A stretch of 42,802 bases of DNA from Eisenbergiella tayi (GCF_001881565.1 NZ_MPDJ01000003.1:105477-148278); one strand, 5' to 3'; numbered from the stretch's first letter, positions 25,003 to 33,813 are shown. The notes: a model not told the origin generated them from the letters alone. Numbers and translations: made by a program.

Positions 25003-25075
25003 TCACACCCTGCGGGTACGATCAGTTATGGCATCCGTCTATGATAGCCGCCTTATCGGCGGGGACGGATGCTCT
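24995..25075. repeat. Two tandem hairpins after the small membrane protein gene
   Basis: ATAACTGATC (24995-25004) pairs with GATCAGTTAT (25020-25029) and contains the upstream stop codon. GCATCCGTC pairs with GACGGATGC around 25031-25071, with an inner CCGCC/GGCGG. Neither is followed by a T-run. They may be transcript ends or members of a repeat family. Confidence 0.55.
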
Positions 25076-25146
25076 TAGGCCACTATGTTAACGGCATGGT
25101 CTGGACGGAAATCCAGGAATTTCTATAAGCACTTTAGATTTGGGGA

Positions 25147-25175
25147 ATGACATTAAAATCGTTTGGGGGTATAAT
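25147..25175 (+). promoter_or_regulatory. Promoter of the DUF1653 gene
   Basis: ATGACA (25147-25152), a 17-base spacer and TATAAT (25170-25175) lie 78 bases before the gene. A GCACG/CGTGC imperfect repeat follows in the leader. Confidence 0.65.
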
Positions 25176-25253
25176 ATAGCATAAAGCACGCCCGGAAACC
25201 TGAAAACATAACATAAATATACATCGGGCCATACGTGCGGACGGGAGAAAAAT

Positions 25254-25826
25254 ATGGAAAGAACCCCCAGGCCAAATGAAATATATCAGCATTTTAAAGG
25301 AAATCTTTATAAGGTAATCACGCTTGCAACCCACTCTGAGACAGGGGAAAGCATGGTGGTTTACCAGGCGCTCTACGGTGATTTTCAGGTGTTTGTAAGA
25401 CCCCTGGAAATGTTCGTAAGCAAGGTGGATCATGACAAATATCCGCAGGTAAAGGCAGAATACCGTTTTACCCTGGTGCCCCAGATTCTGGGACAGGGAG
25501 CTCCGGAGGAAGAGCCGTTGCCCTCAGAACCTGAGGAAGAAAAGGGAATGAACGGTGACTCCTTCCGCCAGGAGGAAAATCTGTGGATGGAAGAGGAAGA
25601 AGCAGTTCTTGATCCTCTGCTCATGAAATTCCTGGATGCGGATACCTATGAGGATAAACTGAATATACTGGTCGGTCTGCAAAGCCGTATCACGGATGAT
25701 ATGCTGAATACCATAGCTGTTTCCCTGGATCTGGAACTGGAAGAAGGAGAGCTGGAAGAGCGATACCAGACATTAAAAAATTGTCTGATAACTTTGGAAA
25801 AGTATGAATGTAACCGCCTCAGATAG
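25254..25826 (+). CDS. DUF1653 domain protein
   Basis: This 190-residue protein has an N-terminal DUF1653 module (about 1-72): PRPNEIYQHFKGNLYKV, THSETGESMVVYQALYG and VRPLEMFVSKVDHDKYP match the family well. The module is a small beta fold of unknown function. The rest is an acidic linker (about 80-120) and a helical C-terminal region (DPLLMKFLDADTYEDK ... EERYQTLKNCLITLEKYE) that could mediate partner binding. It has its own promoter and a GGGAG site. The next gene, a 5'-nucleotidase, starts 49 bases later and may share the transcript. Confidence 0.85.
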   Translation: MERTPRPNEIYQHFKGNLYKVITLATHSETGESMVVYQALYGDFQVFVRPLEMFVSKVDHDKYPQVKAEYRFTLVPQILGQGAPEEEPLPSEPEEEKGMNGDSFRQEENLWMEEEEAVLDPLLMKFLDADTYEDKLNILVGLQSRITDDMLNTIAVSLDLELEEGELEERYQTLKNCLITLEKYECNRLR

Positions 25827-25875
25827 TATCGGGGCATTATGAAGACTCCGAACTGCACCGAAGGAGGAGTGCTTC

Positions 25876-26826
25876 ATGGCATATGAATTGGATAACAGGC
25901 TGGTAATCGGTATTTCCACAAGGGCACTTTTTGACCTGAGCCTGGAAAATGAAATTTTTGAGAAAGAGGGAGTGGAAAGCTACCGGAAGTACCAGACAGA
26001 GCATGAAGGGGATATCCTGCGGCCCGGTCCCGGTTTTCCGCTGGTAAAGGCTCTGCTCGCGATCAATGCCCTGCCCGGGCAGGAGGGCAGAGTGGAAGTG
26101 ATCATAATGTCCAGAAACAGTGCGGATACTTCTTTGCGTGTTTTCCGTTCCATCGAGTATTACGGTCTGGATATCACCCGCGCAGTACTGGCAGGAGGCG
26201 CGTCTCTTGCCCCTTACCTGGAAGCTTTCCGGACAGATCTGTTTCTTTCCGCATATGAGGATGATGTGCAAAGAGCGGTGGATTCAGGCATTGCTGCGGG
26301 AATAATCTGTGACGGAGGCAGGGAATATGCGCAGCAAGAGAATATCCGGCAGATTCGGATTGCCTTTGACGGGGATGCCGTTTTATTTACGGATGAATCG
26401 GAACGGATTTTTCAGGAGCAGGGTCTTGCTGCCTTTGAGGAAAATGAACGGCTGAAGGCGGACAGTCCGCTGGAGGAAGGGCCCTTTGCCCGCTTCCTCA
26501 AAACCATAGCGGCGCTGCAGCAGGAGTTTTCGCCGGAGCAGACTCCTATCAGGACAGCCTTGGTCACGGCCAGAAGCGCACCTGCCCATGAACGAGTGGT
26601 ACGGACTCTTCGTGCATGGAATATAAGGATAGATGAAGCTTTTTTTCTGGGAGGCATTTCTAAAAAAGAAATTCTGGCGGCCTTTGGCGCCCATATCTTT
26701 TTTGACGATCAGGCGGCGCACACGGGAAATGCCTCGGCAGCAGTGCCTTCAGCCAGAGTGCCCAGCCCGGAAAGAAAAGGAAGAGATGACAGGAAAAAGA
26801 ATCCTGGCAGAAAGAACATAGTGTAA
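25876..26826 (+). CDS. 5'-nucleotidase, cytosolic-I type
   Basis: This 316-residue protein belongs to the 5'-nucleotidase family related to vertebrate cytosolic IA/IB enzymes. Features are LVIGISTRALFDL near the N-terminus (candidate motif I region), VEVIIMSRNSADTSLRVF, the block AGGASLAPYLEAFRTDLFL, LFTDESERIF and the terminal acidic motif FLGGISKKEIL ... IFFDDQAAH. Such enzymes release nucleosides from nucleoside monophosphates. The first nucleophile motif is not a standard DxDGT, which matches this divergent HAD-like family. GGAGGAG lies 6 bases before the ATG. The extreme C-terminus is a basic tail. Confidence 0.82.
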   Translation: MAYELDNRLVIGISTRALFDLSLENEIFEKEGVESYRKYQTEHEGDILRPGPGFPLVKALLAINALPGQEGRVEVIIMSRNSADTSLRVFRSIEYYGLDITRAVLAGGASLAPYLEAFRTDLFLSAYEDDVQRAVDSGIAAGIICDGGREYAQQENIRQIRIAFDGDAVLFTDESERIFQEQGLAAFEENERLKADSPLEEGPFARFLKTIAALQQEFSPEQTPIRTALVTARSAPAHERVVRTLRAWNIRIDEAFFLGGISKKEILAAFGAHIFFDDQAAHTGNASAAVPSARVPSPERKGRDDRKKNPGRKNIV

Positions 26827-26851
26827 CGGTTCAGACTTATCTGAACTGTTA
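26824..26851. repeat. Small palindrome at the 5'-nucleotidase stop codon
   Basis: TAACGGTTCAGA-CTTA-TCTGAACTGTTA begins with the TAA stop codon. Its sequence closely matches the outer ends of element B1 (GTAACAGTTCAG ... CTGAACTGTTACG), so it may be an emptied or minimal form of that repeat. No T-run follows. Confidence 0.6.
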
Positions 26852-26885
26852 TGACATAATAAAAAATACGGACAGCAGGTAATAT

Positions 26886-28682
26886 ATGAAGTATGAGAAT
26901 ATAAAGGAAGGTATATTTATAGAAAGGCCGAACCGGTTTATTGCTTATGTGGAAATAGACGGAAATCCGGAAAAGGTACATGTGAAAAATACCGGAAGAT
27001 GCAAAGAACTGCTTCGGAAGGGAGTCCGGGTATATCTGGAAAAAAGCAGCAATCCGGAACGGAAGACAGCCTATGACCTGGTCGGAGTGGAAAAAAAAGG
27101 ACTCATGGTAAATATGGATTCGGCGGCGCCCAATAAAGCCGCCGGTGAATGGCTGGCTTCGGGAGGTCTGTTCCCGGATGTGGAGGTGCTCAGGCCGGAA
27201 TGTACCTATGGCAATTCCAGATTTGATTTTTATCTGGAAACAAAAGAAAACAAAATGTGGCTGGAGGTGAAAGGCGTTACCCTGGAAACAGAAGGTGTGG
27301 CAATGTTTCCGGATGCGCCTTCTTTACGTGCGCTTAAGCATGTGGAAGAACTGATAACCGCCAGGGAAAATGGCTATGAGGCGGGAATCCTTTTTGTGGT
27401 ACAGATGGAAGGGATCCGGTATTTCACTCCCAACAGGCAGGCTCAGCCCGCCTTTGCCCAGGCGCTGGAAAGGGCGGAAGCGGCCGGAGTAGGGCTGTAT
27501 GCCTATGGCTGCCATGTGACCAGGGACAGTATGCAAATCAGTTATGAAATTCCGGTGATTCTGAATCCGGATAAAGAACAGGATGGACTGGAAACTATTG
27601 CGGCTCCGCTGCTTAAATGGTATGATAAAAACAGGCGTGTCCTTCCATGGAGGGAGGATCCCGCACCCTACCGGGTATGGATTTCGGAGATTATGCTTCA
27701 GCAGACCCGTGTGGAGGCTGTGAAGCCTTATTTTCAGCGTTTTATGGAGAGCCTTCCCGATATTGCGGCACTTGCCGATGTGCCTGAAGACAGGCTTCTG
27801 AAGCTGTGGGAGGGCCTGGGCTATTATAACAGGGCCAGGAACCTGAAGAAGGCGGCCGGAGTGATCATGGCCGAGTATGCGGGTGTAATGCCTGCAGAGA
27901 CGGAGGAACTTCTTAAGCTGCCGGGAATAGGCAGCTATACGGCAGGTGCGGTGGCTTCTATTGCCTATGGAGAACCTGTTCCTGCGGTGGATGGAAATGT
28001 GCTTCGGGTTATATCCAGATATCGTATGGATGACAGGGATATGCTGAATACTAAAGTAAGAAAAAGCGTGGAAGATGATCTGCAGGCGGTTATTCCGCAG
28101 GACCGCCCAGGTGATTTCAACCAGGCACTGATGGAACTGGGCGCTACGGTATGCATTCCCAACGGGATGCCGAAATGCGGAGAATGCCCATGGAAAGATT
28201 CCTGTAAGGCCCATATTCAGTCAAAAGAGACGGACTTTCCTAAAAAGGCGCCAAAGAAAATACGCACTGTAGAGAAAAAGACGATTTTGATTATACAGGA
28301 TGCTGTGAGAACAGCGATACGCAAACGGCCGGATAAAGGGCTTCTGGCGGGAATGTACGAATTTCCTTCCGCAGAAGGCCATCTGAGCCGTGAGGAAGTC
28401 CTGGCTCTTTTAAAAGAAAAGGGGATGCATCCTTTACGGATAAGCAGGCTGCCTGACTCCAGACATGTTTTTTCCCATAAGGAATGGGAAATGATAGGTT
28501 ATTGTATCCGTGTGGATGAGCTGGAGCCGGTGGGAGGCGTGAAGGAAGGGCTTTTATTTGTGGAGCCTGCCCGTACGGAGAAGGAATATCCAATTCCTTC
28601 CGCCTATGCGGCTTATACGGATTATCTGCAGATCCGTATAGGAAACGGGAAATATGAAGCTGAAAATGTAGATAATCAGTAA
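26886..28682 (+). CDS. mutY: SfsA-MutY fusion: DNA-binding/nuclease-like domain plus adenine glycosylase
   Basis: This is a single 598-residue reading frame. Residues 1-228 are a complete SfsA-type domain (FIERPNRFIAYVEI, HVKNTGRCKELL, D114 of SRFDF, E127 and K129 of WLEVKGV, a PD-(D/E)XK-like arrangement). Residues about 236-598 are a complete MutY. Catalytic E268 lies in ISEIMLQQTRVEAV, the helix-hairpin-helix is LPGIGSYTAGA (345-355) and the catalytic aspartate is D369. A 4Fe-4S set has C423, C431, C434 and C440 (first gap 7 rather than the common 6), and a NUDIX-like C-terminal domain detects 8-oxoG. MutY removes adenine opposite 8-oxoguanine. The fusion suggests that SfsA acts on DNA in the same repair event. 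Confidence 0.92.
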   Translation: MKYENIKEGIFIERPNRFIAYVEIDGNPEKVHVKNTGRCKELLRKGVRVYLEKSSNPERKTAYDLVGVEKKGLMVNMDSAAPNKAAGEWLASGGLFPDVEVLRPECTYGNSRFDFYLETKENKMWLEVKGVTLETEGVAMFPDAPSLRALKHVEELITARENGYEAGILFVVQMEGIRYFTPNRQAQPAFAQALERAEAAGVGLYAYGCHVTRDSMQISYEIPVILNPDKEQDGLETIAAPLLKWYDKNRRVLPWREDPAPYRVWISEIMLQQTRVEAVKPYFQRFMESLPDIAALADVPEDRLLKLWEGLGYYNRARNLKKAAGVIMAEYAGVMPAETEELLKLPGIGSYTAGAVASIAYGEPVPAVDGNVLRVISRYRMDDRDMLNTKVRKSVEDDLQAVIPQDRPGDFNQALMELGATVCIPNGMPKCGECPWKDSCKAHIQSKETDFPKKAPKKIRTVEKKTILIIQDAVRTAIRKRPDKGLLAGMYEFPSAEGHLSREEVLALLKEKGMHPLRISRLPDSRHVFSHKEWEMIGYCIRVDELEPVGGVKEGLLFVEPARTEKEYPIPSAYAAYTDYLQIRIGNGKYEAENVDNQ

Positions 28683-28706
28683 CTGTGAAGGAAATGAGCA
28701 GTTACG
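28679..28706. repeat. Small inverted repeat at the sfsA-mutY stop codon
   Basis: GTAACTG (28679-28685) pairs with CAGTTAC (28699-28705), and the TAA stop is inside the left arm. No T-run follows. It resembles the other stop-codon palindromes in this window. Confidence 0.45.
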
Positions 28707-28766
28707 ATAATTGATGAATGCCGGGCGAACGGAAAGGAACGCTGCCGGTGCGGAATGGAGGAAGCT

Positions 28767-29792
28767 ATGAAACTGCTGACAATAACAATACCCTGCTATA
28801 ACTCAGAAAAATATATGCATAAATGCATCGAATCCCTTCTCCCGGGAGGGGAGGATGTGGAAATCCTGATTGTGGACGATGGCTCCACAGATGGAACAGC
28901 TGCTATTGCGGATGAATATGCGTTGAAATATCCTTCCATTATCAGAGTGATCCATAAGGAAAACGGAGGCCATGGATCAGCGGTCAACACCGGTATCGAA
29001 AATGCCACCGGGCTGTATTTTAAAGTGGTGGACAGCGATGACTGGGTGTCGGATACTGCCTATCGGGAGATCCTGGATAAGCTTACAGAGCTTACCGGCG
29101 GTGAAGAAGTGCTGGATATGATGATTGCCAACTATGTGTACGAAAAGGAAGGCGAGAAGCGTAAAAAGGTAATCCGTTACCATCATGTATTGCCGGAGGA
29201 AGAGTTATTTACCTGGAATGATGTCCACAGGTTCCATAAAGGACAATATATCCTCATGCATTCCGTGATTTTCAGGACAAAGCTGCTGAAGGACTGCGGG
29301 CTGAAGCTGCCGGAGCATACCTTCTATGTGGATAACATTTTTGTATTTGAGCCGCTGCCCTATGTGAAGAAAATGTACTATATGGACGTGAATTTCTACC
29401 GTTATTATATCGGAAGAGCGGATCAGTCCGTGAATGAACAGGTTATGATAGGCAGAATCGACCAGCAGCTCAAGGTGAATAAGATTATGGTTGATTATGT
29501 GGTGTCTAAAAAGCAGTTCCTTGCAACCCACAAAAAACTGCGTAACTATATGCTCAACTATCTGGATATCATCACTACGGTTTCATCGATCATGCTGATC
29601 TATTCCGGAGTTGAAGAAAATCTGGAGAAGAAAAATGAACTCTGGAAATATATCAAGCAGAAAGATCCTGTTGTTTTCTTCCGTCTCCGTTACGGCCTGC
29701 TGGGAAGCTATACCAACCTGCCGGGCAAAGGGGGAAGAAAAATATCCGTGGAGGGGTATAAGCTTTGCCAGAGGTTTTTTAAGTTTAATTAG
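28767..29792 (+). CDS. Glycosyltransferase family 2
   Basis: This 341-residue GT-A fold enzyme shows TITIPCYNSEKYMHKC, then VEILIVDDGSTDGT, ENGGHGSAVNTGI and the metal-binding DSDDW motif near residue 90. The C-terminal part (about 130-330) is helical and has no obvious membrane segment, so it is probably a peripheral enzyme that adds a sugar to a lipid or cell-surface glycan. GGAGG lies 5 bases before ATG 28767; the ATG at 28755 would overlap that site. No other polysaccharide genes are near. The sugar donor and acceptor are unknown. Confidence 0.88.
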   Translation: MKLLTITIPCYNSEKYMHKCIESLLPGGEDVEILIVDDGSTDGTAAIADEYALKYPSIIRVIHKENGGHGSAVNTGIENATGLYFKVVDSDDWVSDTAYREILDKLTELTGGEEVLDMMIANYVYEKEGEKRKKVIRYHHVLPEEELFTWNDVHRFHKGQYILMHSVIFRTKLLKDCGLKLPEHTFYVDNIFVFEPLPYVKKMYYMDVNFYRYYIGRADQSVNEQVMIGRIDQQLKVNKIMVDYVVSKKQFLATHKKLRNYMLNYLDIITTVSSIMLIYSGVEENLEKKNELWKYIKQKDPVVFFRLRYGLLGSYTNLPGKGGRKISVEGYKLCQRFFKFN

Positions 29793-29801
29793 TGGGGAGT
29801 T

Positions 29802-29903
29802 CCCCTGTGCCGTTCCCCGTTCCTCAGCCAGGCGCATTGGCGGGACAGGGGTGTGCGCTTTGCACTGACCAGTCAGACCGGGCATTGCGATGAGCCTTGG
29901 ACG
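29802..29903. repeat. Degenerate copy of a palindromic element (A-type motif)
   Basis: CCCCTGTGCCG (29802-29812) pairs with CGGGACAGGGG (29841-29851) at 10 of 11 positions. After it comes CCGGGCATTGCGATGAGCCT (29878-29897), which is 17/20 identical to the motif in element A1. It sits between the glycosyltransferase gene and its terminator. Confidence 0.55.
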
Positions 29904-29935
29904 AAAAAAGTGCCGGATCAGCCGGCACTTTTTTT
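29904..29935. terminator. Bidirectional terminator
   Basis: AAAAAAGTGCCGG-ATCAG-CCGGCACTTTTTT gives a 13-bp perfect stem with T-runs on both strands. It serves the glycosyltransferase (plus) and the XRE regulator (minus). Confidence 0.9.
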
Positions 29936-29942
29936 AGTCTTT

Positions 29943-30452
29943 TTATTCTTTGCGCAGGGCGGCAAAGAACGTGATCCAGAGGAGGAGGAACTGGAGGGCG
30001 AAGCGGATCCAGGAGAGGGTGTTGTCCCAGGGGGTGTAGTAGAGGTCCTGGATGCCAAGGGAGCTTTCGTCGAGAAGGAGGCCTTGATTCCAGAGGATCC
30101 GGCCGCTGATTCTGGTGGTGATGAAGAGGAGAATGAAGATGATGAGGAGGGCGAGGCGTTTTCTCCGGATGGTTTTTTTGAGGCGGCGGGTGGTGTCTTC
30201 CAGGATGGCGTTGGCTTTTTGCAGATCGATGCTGTTGTCCTGGTGGCGCTGGGCGTCCAGCAGTTCTACTACGGAGATGCCGAGGGCCTGGGAGAGGGGC
30301 TGAAGCAGATCGACTGCGGGCAGGGAGAGGCCGCGTTCCCATTTGGATACGGCTTTGTCTGTTACGTGAAGCCGGTCGGCTAGTTCCTTTTGGGTAAGAT
30401 TTTTTTCGGTGCGGAGTTGTTTTATGAAAAGGCCGGTTGCTTGATTGTCCAT
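29943..30452 (-). CDS. XRE-family regulator with C-terminal membrane helices
   Basis: This 169-residue protein has an N-terminal helix-turn-helix (about 8-62: IKQLRTEKNLTQKELADRL, VTDKAVSKWERG), a polar helical linker, a basic stretch (RRLKKTIRRKR) and two hydrophobic segments (about 98-115 and 148-166). A membrane-tethered repressor is implied. CAGGAGG lies 9 bases before the ATG, and a TATAAT-like box occurs about 25 bases further upstream on the minus strand. There are no adjacent operon partners. Target genes and signal are unknown. Confidence 0.85.
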   Translation of the reverse strand: MDNQATGLFIKQLRTEKNLTQKELADRLHVTDKAVSKWERGLSLPAVDLLQPLSQALGISVVELLDAQRHQDNSIDLQKANAILEDTTRRLKKTIRRKRLALLIIFILLFITTRISGRILWNQGLLLDESSLGIQDLYYTPWDNTLSWIRFALQFLLLWITFFAALRKE

Positions 30453-30502
30453 AGCGGTTACCTCCTGTTTATTTGGTTATATTATAAGATATAGAGGGCA
30501 AA

Positions 30503-30538
30503 AAATCACCCGACTGTCGGTAGACAGACGGGTGATTT
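30503..30538 (-). terminator. Terminator of the lipid kinase-PAP2 transcript
   Basis: AAATCACCCG/CGGGTGATTT stem with an inner CTGTC/GACAG helix. On the minus strand it is followed by TTTTTGCC. Confidence 0.85.
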
Positions 30539-30550
30539 GAAAAATTCAGG

Positions 30551-31234
30551 TTATTTGGCTTCGTTGCGGGCGGTTTTGGCGGCCCTTCTGGCAGTGCGGT
30601 GCTGTTTGAGGTAGATAAGAACATCATAGTGGTAAACAATGCCGTACATGGCAGCTGCCATAACGAAGGCTGTCAGCATATCGAATACGGAATGCTGTTT
30701 GATGAATACGGTAGCCAGAATTATGGAAACACACAGGATACCGGAGGAAACGCGCACCCATTTCTTTTTGCCTGCCTGGGAACGGGACAGGGCTATGTGG
30801 GCTCCAAGGGAATTATAAACATGGATGCTCGGCCAGAGGTTGGTTGGCGTGTCGGTTCTGTAAAGGGATGCAACCATCTGGGTAAAAATGTTGTCCCGGG
30901 GCATGACGATGGGCCGTAAGCGCTGCCCGTTGGGGAAAAAGGTGGAAACCAACAGAAAGACAGTCATTCCGGTACAGAGGAATATTGCCGTTCTGTAATA
31001 ATCATCCTTGTTGCGGAAGGCCAGGTACAGGACAACTCCCGGTACGTAGACAAACCACAGAAAGTAAGGAATGACAAATATTTCATTGAAAGGTATATAA
31101 TCGTCTATCGCAAGATGTATAATCTGGTATTGCCAGATATGCCTTTGTTCAAGCCATGAAAACCAGGTCATGTAAACGAGGAAATACAAGGCAAAGGGGA
31201 TAATGTGTTTATACTTTTCATAGATGTTTTTCAT
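30551..31234 (-). CDS. PAP2-family membrane phosphatase
   Basis: This 227-residue protein has about five or six membrane helices. The PAP2 active-site motifs are present: PSIH at 135-138 (H138) and a third motif with H181 and D185 (FIKQHSVFDML). The first motif is reduced to RLRP near 105-108. Such enzymes dephosphorylate phosphatidate, undecaprenyl pyrophosphate or inositol lipids. GAGGCG precedes the ATG, 20 bases after the lipid kinase stop, so both are on one transcript. The basic tail (RTARRAAKTARNEAK) is cytoplasmic. Confidence 0.87.
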   Translation of the reverse strand: MKNIYEKYKHIIPFALYFLVYMTWFSWLEQRHIWQYQIIHLAIDDYIPFNEIFVIPYFLWFVYVPGVVLYLAFRNKDDYYRTAIFLCTGMTVFLLVSTFFPNGQRLRPIVMPRDNIFTQMVASLYRTDTPTNLWPSIHVYNSLGAHIALSRSQAGKKKWVRVSSGILCVSIILATVFIKQHSVFDMLTAFVMAAAMYGIVYHYDVLIYLKQHRTARRAAKTARNEAK

Positions 31235-31254
31235 AATAGTCGCCTCATAATCAA

Positions 31255-32235
31255 TTAGTAGTAAAAACGCAGCAGCTGTCTGGAACAGCTCACCAGGATG
31301 TCATCTGAAAGGCAGGTTACCTCACCGTCGGTATGCACCCAGAGGGGAACCGTGGTTCGGATTCGTATGGAGCTGCCGCAATAACGCTCCACACCATTGT
31401 AGCGGTAATGTTTTCCTGTGAAGGCTGAAGGCAGTACCATGAGAACCTTCCATTTGGGTACGCCGCTCACCGTACACAAATCCAGGATTCCGTCCGATGC
31501 ATCGGCGCCGGGACAGAAATAGAATCCGCCGCCTTCATAGCAATGAGACATACAGGCAATGAACATCAGGCGGGATAAACTCACCTTTTGGGAGGAATCC
31601 CCATTTCCTTCCACTGTCAGTTCAGCAGCCGCATTCCCGGAGCGTATCAGCTGTTTTAAGGCGATGCCAAGGTAGGTCAGCTTGCCCATGCCTGCTTTGT
31701 TCAGGAAATCTTTTATTTTTGAGTGCATGGCCTCCTGGCATACCCCCGCATCAAAGCCGATGCCGCTGCTTACCAGAAAACGTCTGTCCTCCGCCGGTTT
31801 TTCCAAAGGCTGTCCGCCGTCGGAACTGTAAGCGGTATTATAATGAAGGAAGCCTACATCCATGGGCTGTTCCCTGGCGGAAGCCAGAATGCGTTCCAAC
31901 GCTTCCACAGGGTCACGGCTGATTCCGGTATCCCGTGCGAGGTCGTTGCTGGAACCGGTAGGAATATAGCTGAAACGGGTTTTGGAAAAATTTACAATCC
32001 CCTGTACCACTTCATTGGCGGTGCCGTCGCCGCCTAATACCACCAGGTGGATATCTTCTCCGTCAGGAGTCAGAGCTCCGGTAAGGCGGCGGGACAGATT
32101 AACCATATCGCCGGGGCCTTTTGAAAAATAGACCTGATAAGGTATTAGTCTCTCCTCAAGAATGCTTTTTATCCGTTCCCAGTACTTCTGTCCCCGTCCG
32201 GAACGAGAGGCAGGATTTACCAAAAATGAATACAT
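31255..32235 (-). CDS. Diacylglycerol/lipid kinase (YegS/DgkB family)
   Basis: This 326-residue protein is of the lipid kinase type. The N-terminal nucleotide-binding domain has GGDGT (68-72) and the GSSNDLA loop (94-100), and the C-terminal beta domain carries GIGFDAGVCQEA and ends HTDGEVTCLSDDI. It would phosphorylate diacylglycerol or a related lipid with ATP. The start at MYSFLVNPASRSG is supported by GGGGAG 6 bases upstream; a reading back to 32430 crosses the promoter. A PAP2 phosphatase follows in the same transcript, giving opposing activities. Confidence 0.92.
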   Translation of the reverse strand: MYSFLVNPASRSGRGQKYWERIKSILEERLIPYQVYFSKGPGDMVNLSRRLTGALTPDGEDIHLVVLGGDGTANEVVQGIVNFSKTRFSYIPTGSSNDLARDTGISRDPVEALERILASAREQPMDVGFLHYNTAYSSDGGQPLEKPAEDRRFLVSSGIGFDAGVCQEAMHSKIKDFLNKAGMGKLTYLGIALKQLIRSGNAAAELTVEGNGDSSQKVSLSRLMFIACMSHCYEGGGFYFCPGADASDGILDLCTVSGVPKWKVLMVLPSAFTGKHYRYNGVERYCGSSIRIRTTVPLWVHTDGEVTCLSDDILVSCSRQLLRFYY

Positions 32236-32282
32236 ATGTATCTCCCCGGCTTTCCCCATAATTATTGATTTTCTAAGGTTGT

Positions 32283-32311
32283 ATTGTAGCAGAAAAAAAT
32301 AGGCAAGTAAA
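32283..32311 (-). promoter_or_regulatory. Promoter of the lipid kinase operon
   Basis: On the minus strand TTTACT (32306-32311), 17 bases, TACAAT (32283-32288), about 48 bases before the start codon. Confidence 0.6.
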
Positions 32312-32366
32312 GGGTCTGGCGAGGTATTAAGAAAAGAATAAGAATAATTTTTAGATTTTTTTATAT

Positions 32367-32394
32367 TTGCATTTCGAAGGATATATGCTATAAT
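32367..32394 (+). promoter_or_regulatory. glyA promoter
   Basis: TTGCAT (32367-32372), a 16-base spacer and TATAAT (32389-32394). The leader has a CACCGC/GCGGTG hairpin (32423-32445) just before the AGGAGG site. Confidence 0.65.
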
Positions 32395-32472
32395 CATCCC
32401 ATCGCAATTTAATATATTAACGCACCGCAATGTCGTTTGGCGGTGGATTTACTTATGCAGGAGGTTGAAAGG

Positions 32473-33711
32473 ATGTATTCTCTGGACGATGTGAAGAAGA
32501 CCGACCCGGAAATCGCACAGGCGATTGTGGACGAACAGGAAAGACAGAACAGCCATATTGAGCTGATTGCTTCTGAAAACTGGGTGAGCAAGGCTGTTAT
32601 GGCCACAATGGGAAGCGTACTTACCAATAAATATGCGGAAGGGTATCCGGCCAAGAGATATTACGGCGGATGCGACTGTGTGGATGTGGTAGAGAATCTG
32701 GCAATTGAACGCGCCAAAGAACTGTTTGGCTGTGACTATGCCAATGTACAGCCCCATTCCGGCGCACAGGCCAATATGGCAGTACAGTTTGCCGTATTGA
32801 ATCCGGGAGATACGATCATGGGCATGAACCTGGATCACGGCGGACATCTGACACACGGAAGCCCGGTGAATATGTCCGGAAAATATTTTAATGTCGTACC
32901 CTACGGCGTGAATGACGACGGCTTTATCGATTATGATAAAATGAAACAGATTGCCAGAGAATGCAAGCCTAAAATGATTATTGCAGGAGCCTCCGCTTAT
33001 GCAAGAACCATTGATTTCAAGGCTTTCAGAGAGGCTGCCGATGAAGTGGGAGCCTGCCTGATGGTGGACATGGCCCATATCGCCGGCCTGGTTGCCGCAG
33101 GGCTTCATCCGAGCCCTATCCCTTATGCGGATGTGGTTACCACCACTACCCATAAGACACTGCGCGGGCCGAGAGGAGGCATGATCCTCTGCAATAAGGA
33201 AGCGGCTGAGAAGTATAACTTCAACAAGGCAATTTTCCCCGGAACCCAGGGCGGCCCTCTTATGCATGTCATCGCCGCCAAGGCAGTATGCTTCAAGGAA
33301 GCTTTAAGCGATGATTTCAAGGTTTACCAGCAGGGGATTATTGACAATGCGCAGGCGCTCTGCCACGGCCTGATGGAACGCGGTATCAAGATTGTTTCCG
33401 GAGGTACGGATAACCATCTGATGCTCGTGGATCTGACCAATTTTGACCTCACGGGAAAAGCTGTGGAAAAGCTGCTTGATGCTGCTCATATCACCTGCAA
33501 TAAAAATACGATTCCCAATGATCCGAAGTCCCCGTTTGTAACGAGCGGTGTCCGTCTGGGAACGCCTGCCGTTACTTCAAGAGGAATGAATACGGAGGAT
33601 ATGGACAGGATTGCAGAGGCAATCGCTCTGGTGATCAAGGGAGGCGAAGACAAAATCCCTGAGGCAAGAGCCATTGTACAGACATTGACAGATAAGTATC
33701 CGCTTATATAA
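32473..33711 (+). CDS. glyA: Serine hydroxymethyltransferase
   Basis: This 412-residue PLP enzyme interconverts serine plus tetrahydrofolate with glycine plus methylene-tetrahydrofolate, the main source of one-carbon units. [11 protein letters not shown] (29-39), [13 protein letters not shown] (54-66), VDMAHIAGL and the PLP lysine K228 in [14 protein letters not shown] are present. The start at 32473 has AGGAGG 8-9 bases upstream; an earlier in-frame ATG at 32437 overlaps the leader hairpin. It is a stand-alone unit with its own promoter and terminator. Confidence 0.97.
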   Translation: MYSLDDVKKTDPEIAQAIVDEQERQNSHIELIASENWVSKAVMATMGSVLTNKYAEGYPAKRYYGGCDCVDVVENLAIERAKELFGCDYANVQPHSGAQANMAVQFAVLNPGDTIMGMNLDHGGHLTHGSPVNMSGKYFNVVPYGVNDDGFIDYDKMKQIARECKPKMIIAGASAYARTIDFKAFREAADEVGACLMVDMAHIAGLVAAGLHPSPIPYADVVTTTTHKTLRGPRGGMILCNKEAAEKYNFNKAIFPGTQGGPLMHVIAAKAVCFKEALSDDFKVYQQGIIDNAQALCHGLMERGIKIVSGGTDNHLMLVDLTNFDLTGKAVEKLLDAAHITCNKNTIPNDPKSPFVTSGVRLGTPAVTSRGMNTEDMDRIAEAIALVIKGGEDKIPEARAIVQTLTDKYPLI

Positions 33712-33726
33712 GCCGGAATTACAAGA

Positions 33727-33754
33727 AACGGGGCCGCTGGCCCCGTTATTTTTT
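33727..33754 (+). terminator. glyA terminator
   Basis: AACGGGGCC-GCT-GGCCCCGTT perfect 9-bp stem followed by ATTTTTTG. Confidence 0.92.
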
Positions 33755-33813
33755 GCCGCCTGAACCTGCAGCAGCGGCAGATAATACAAATGGAATGGAC
33801 GGAAAGGATTATT

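Noticed and set aside
29853..30383. 176-codon acidic plus-strand frame opposite the XRE gene
   Set aside because: Shadow of the helix-turn-helix gene; crosses the bidirectional terminator.
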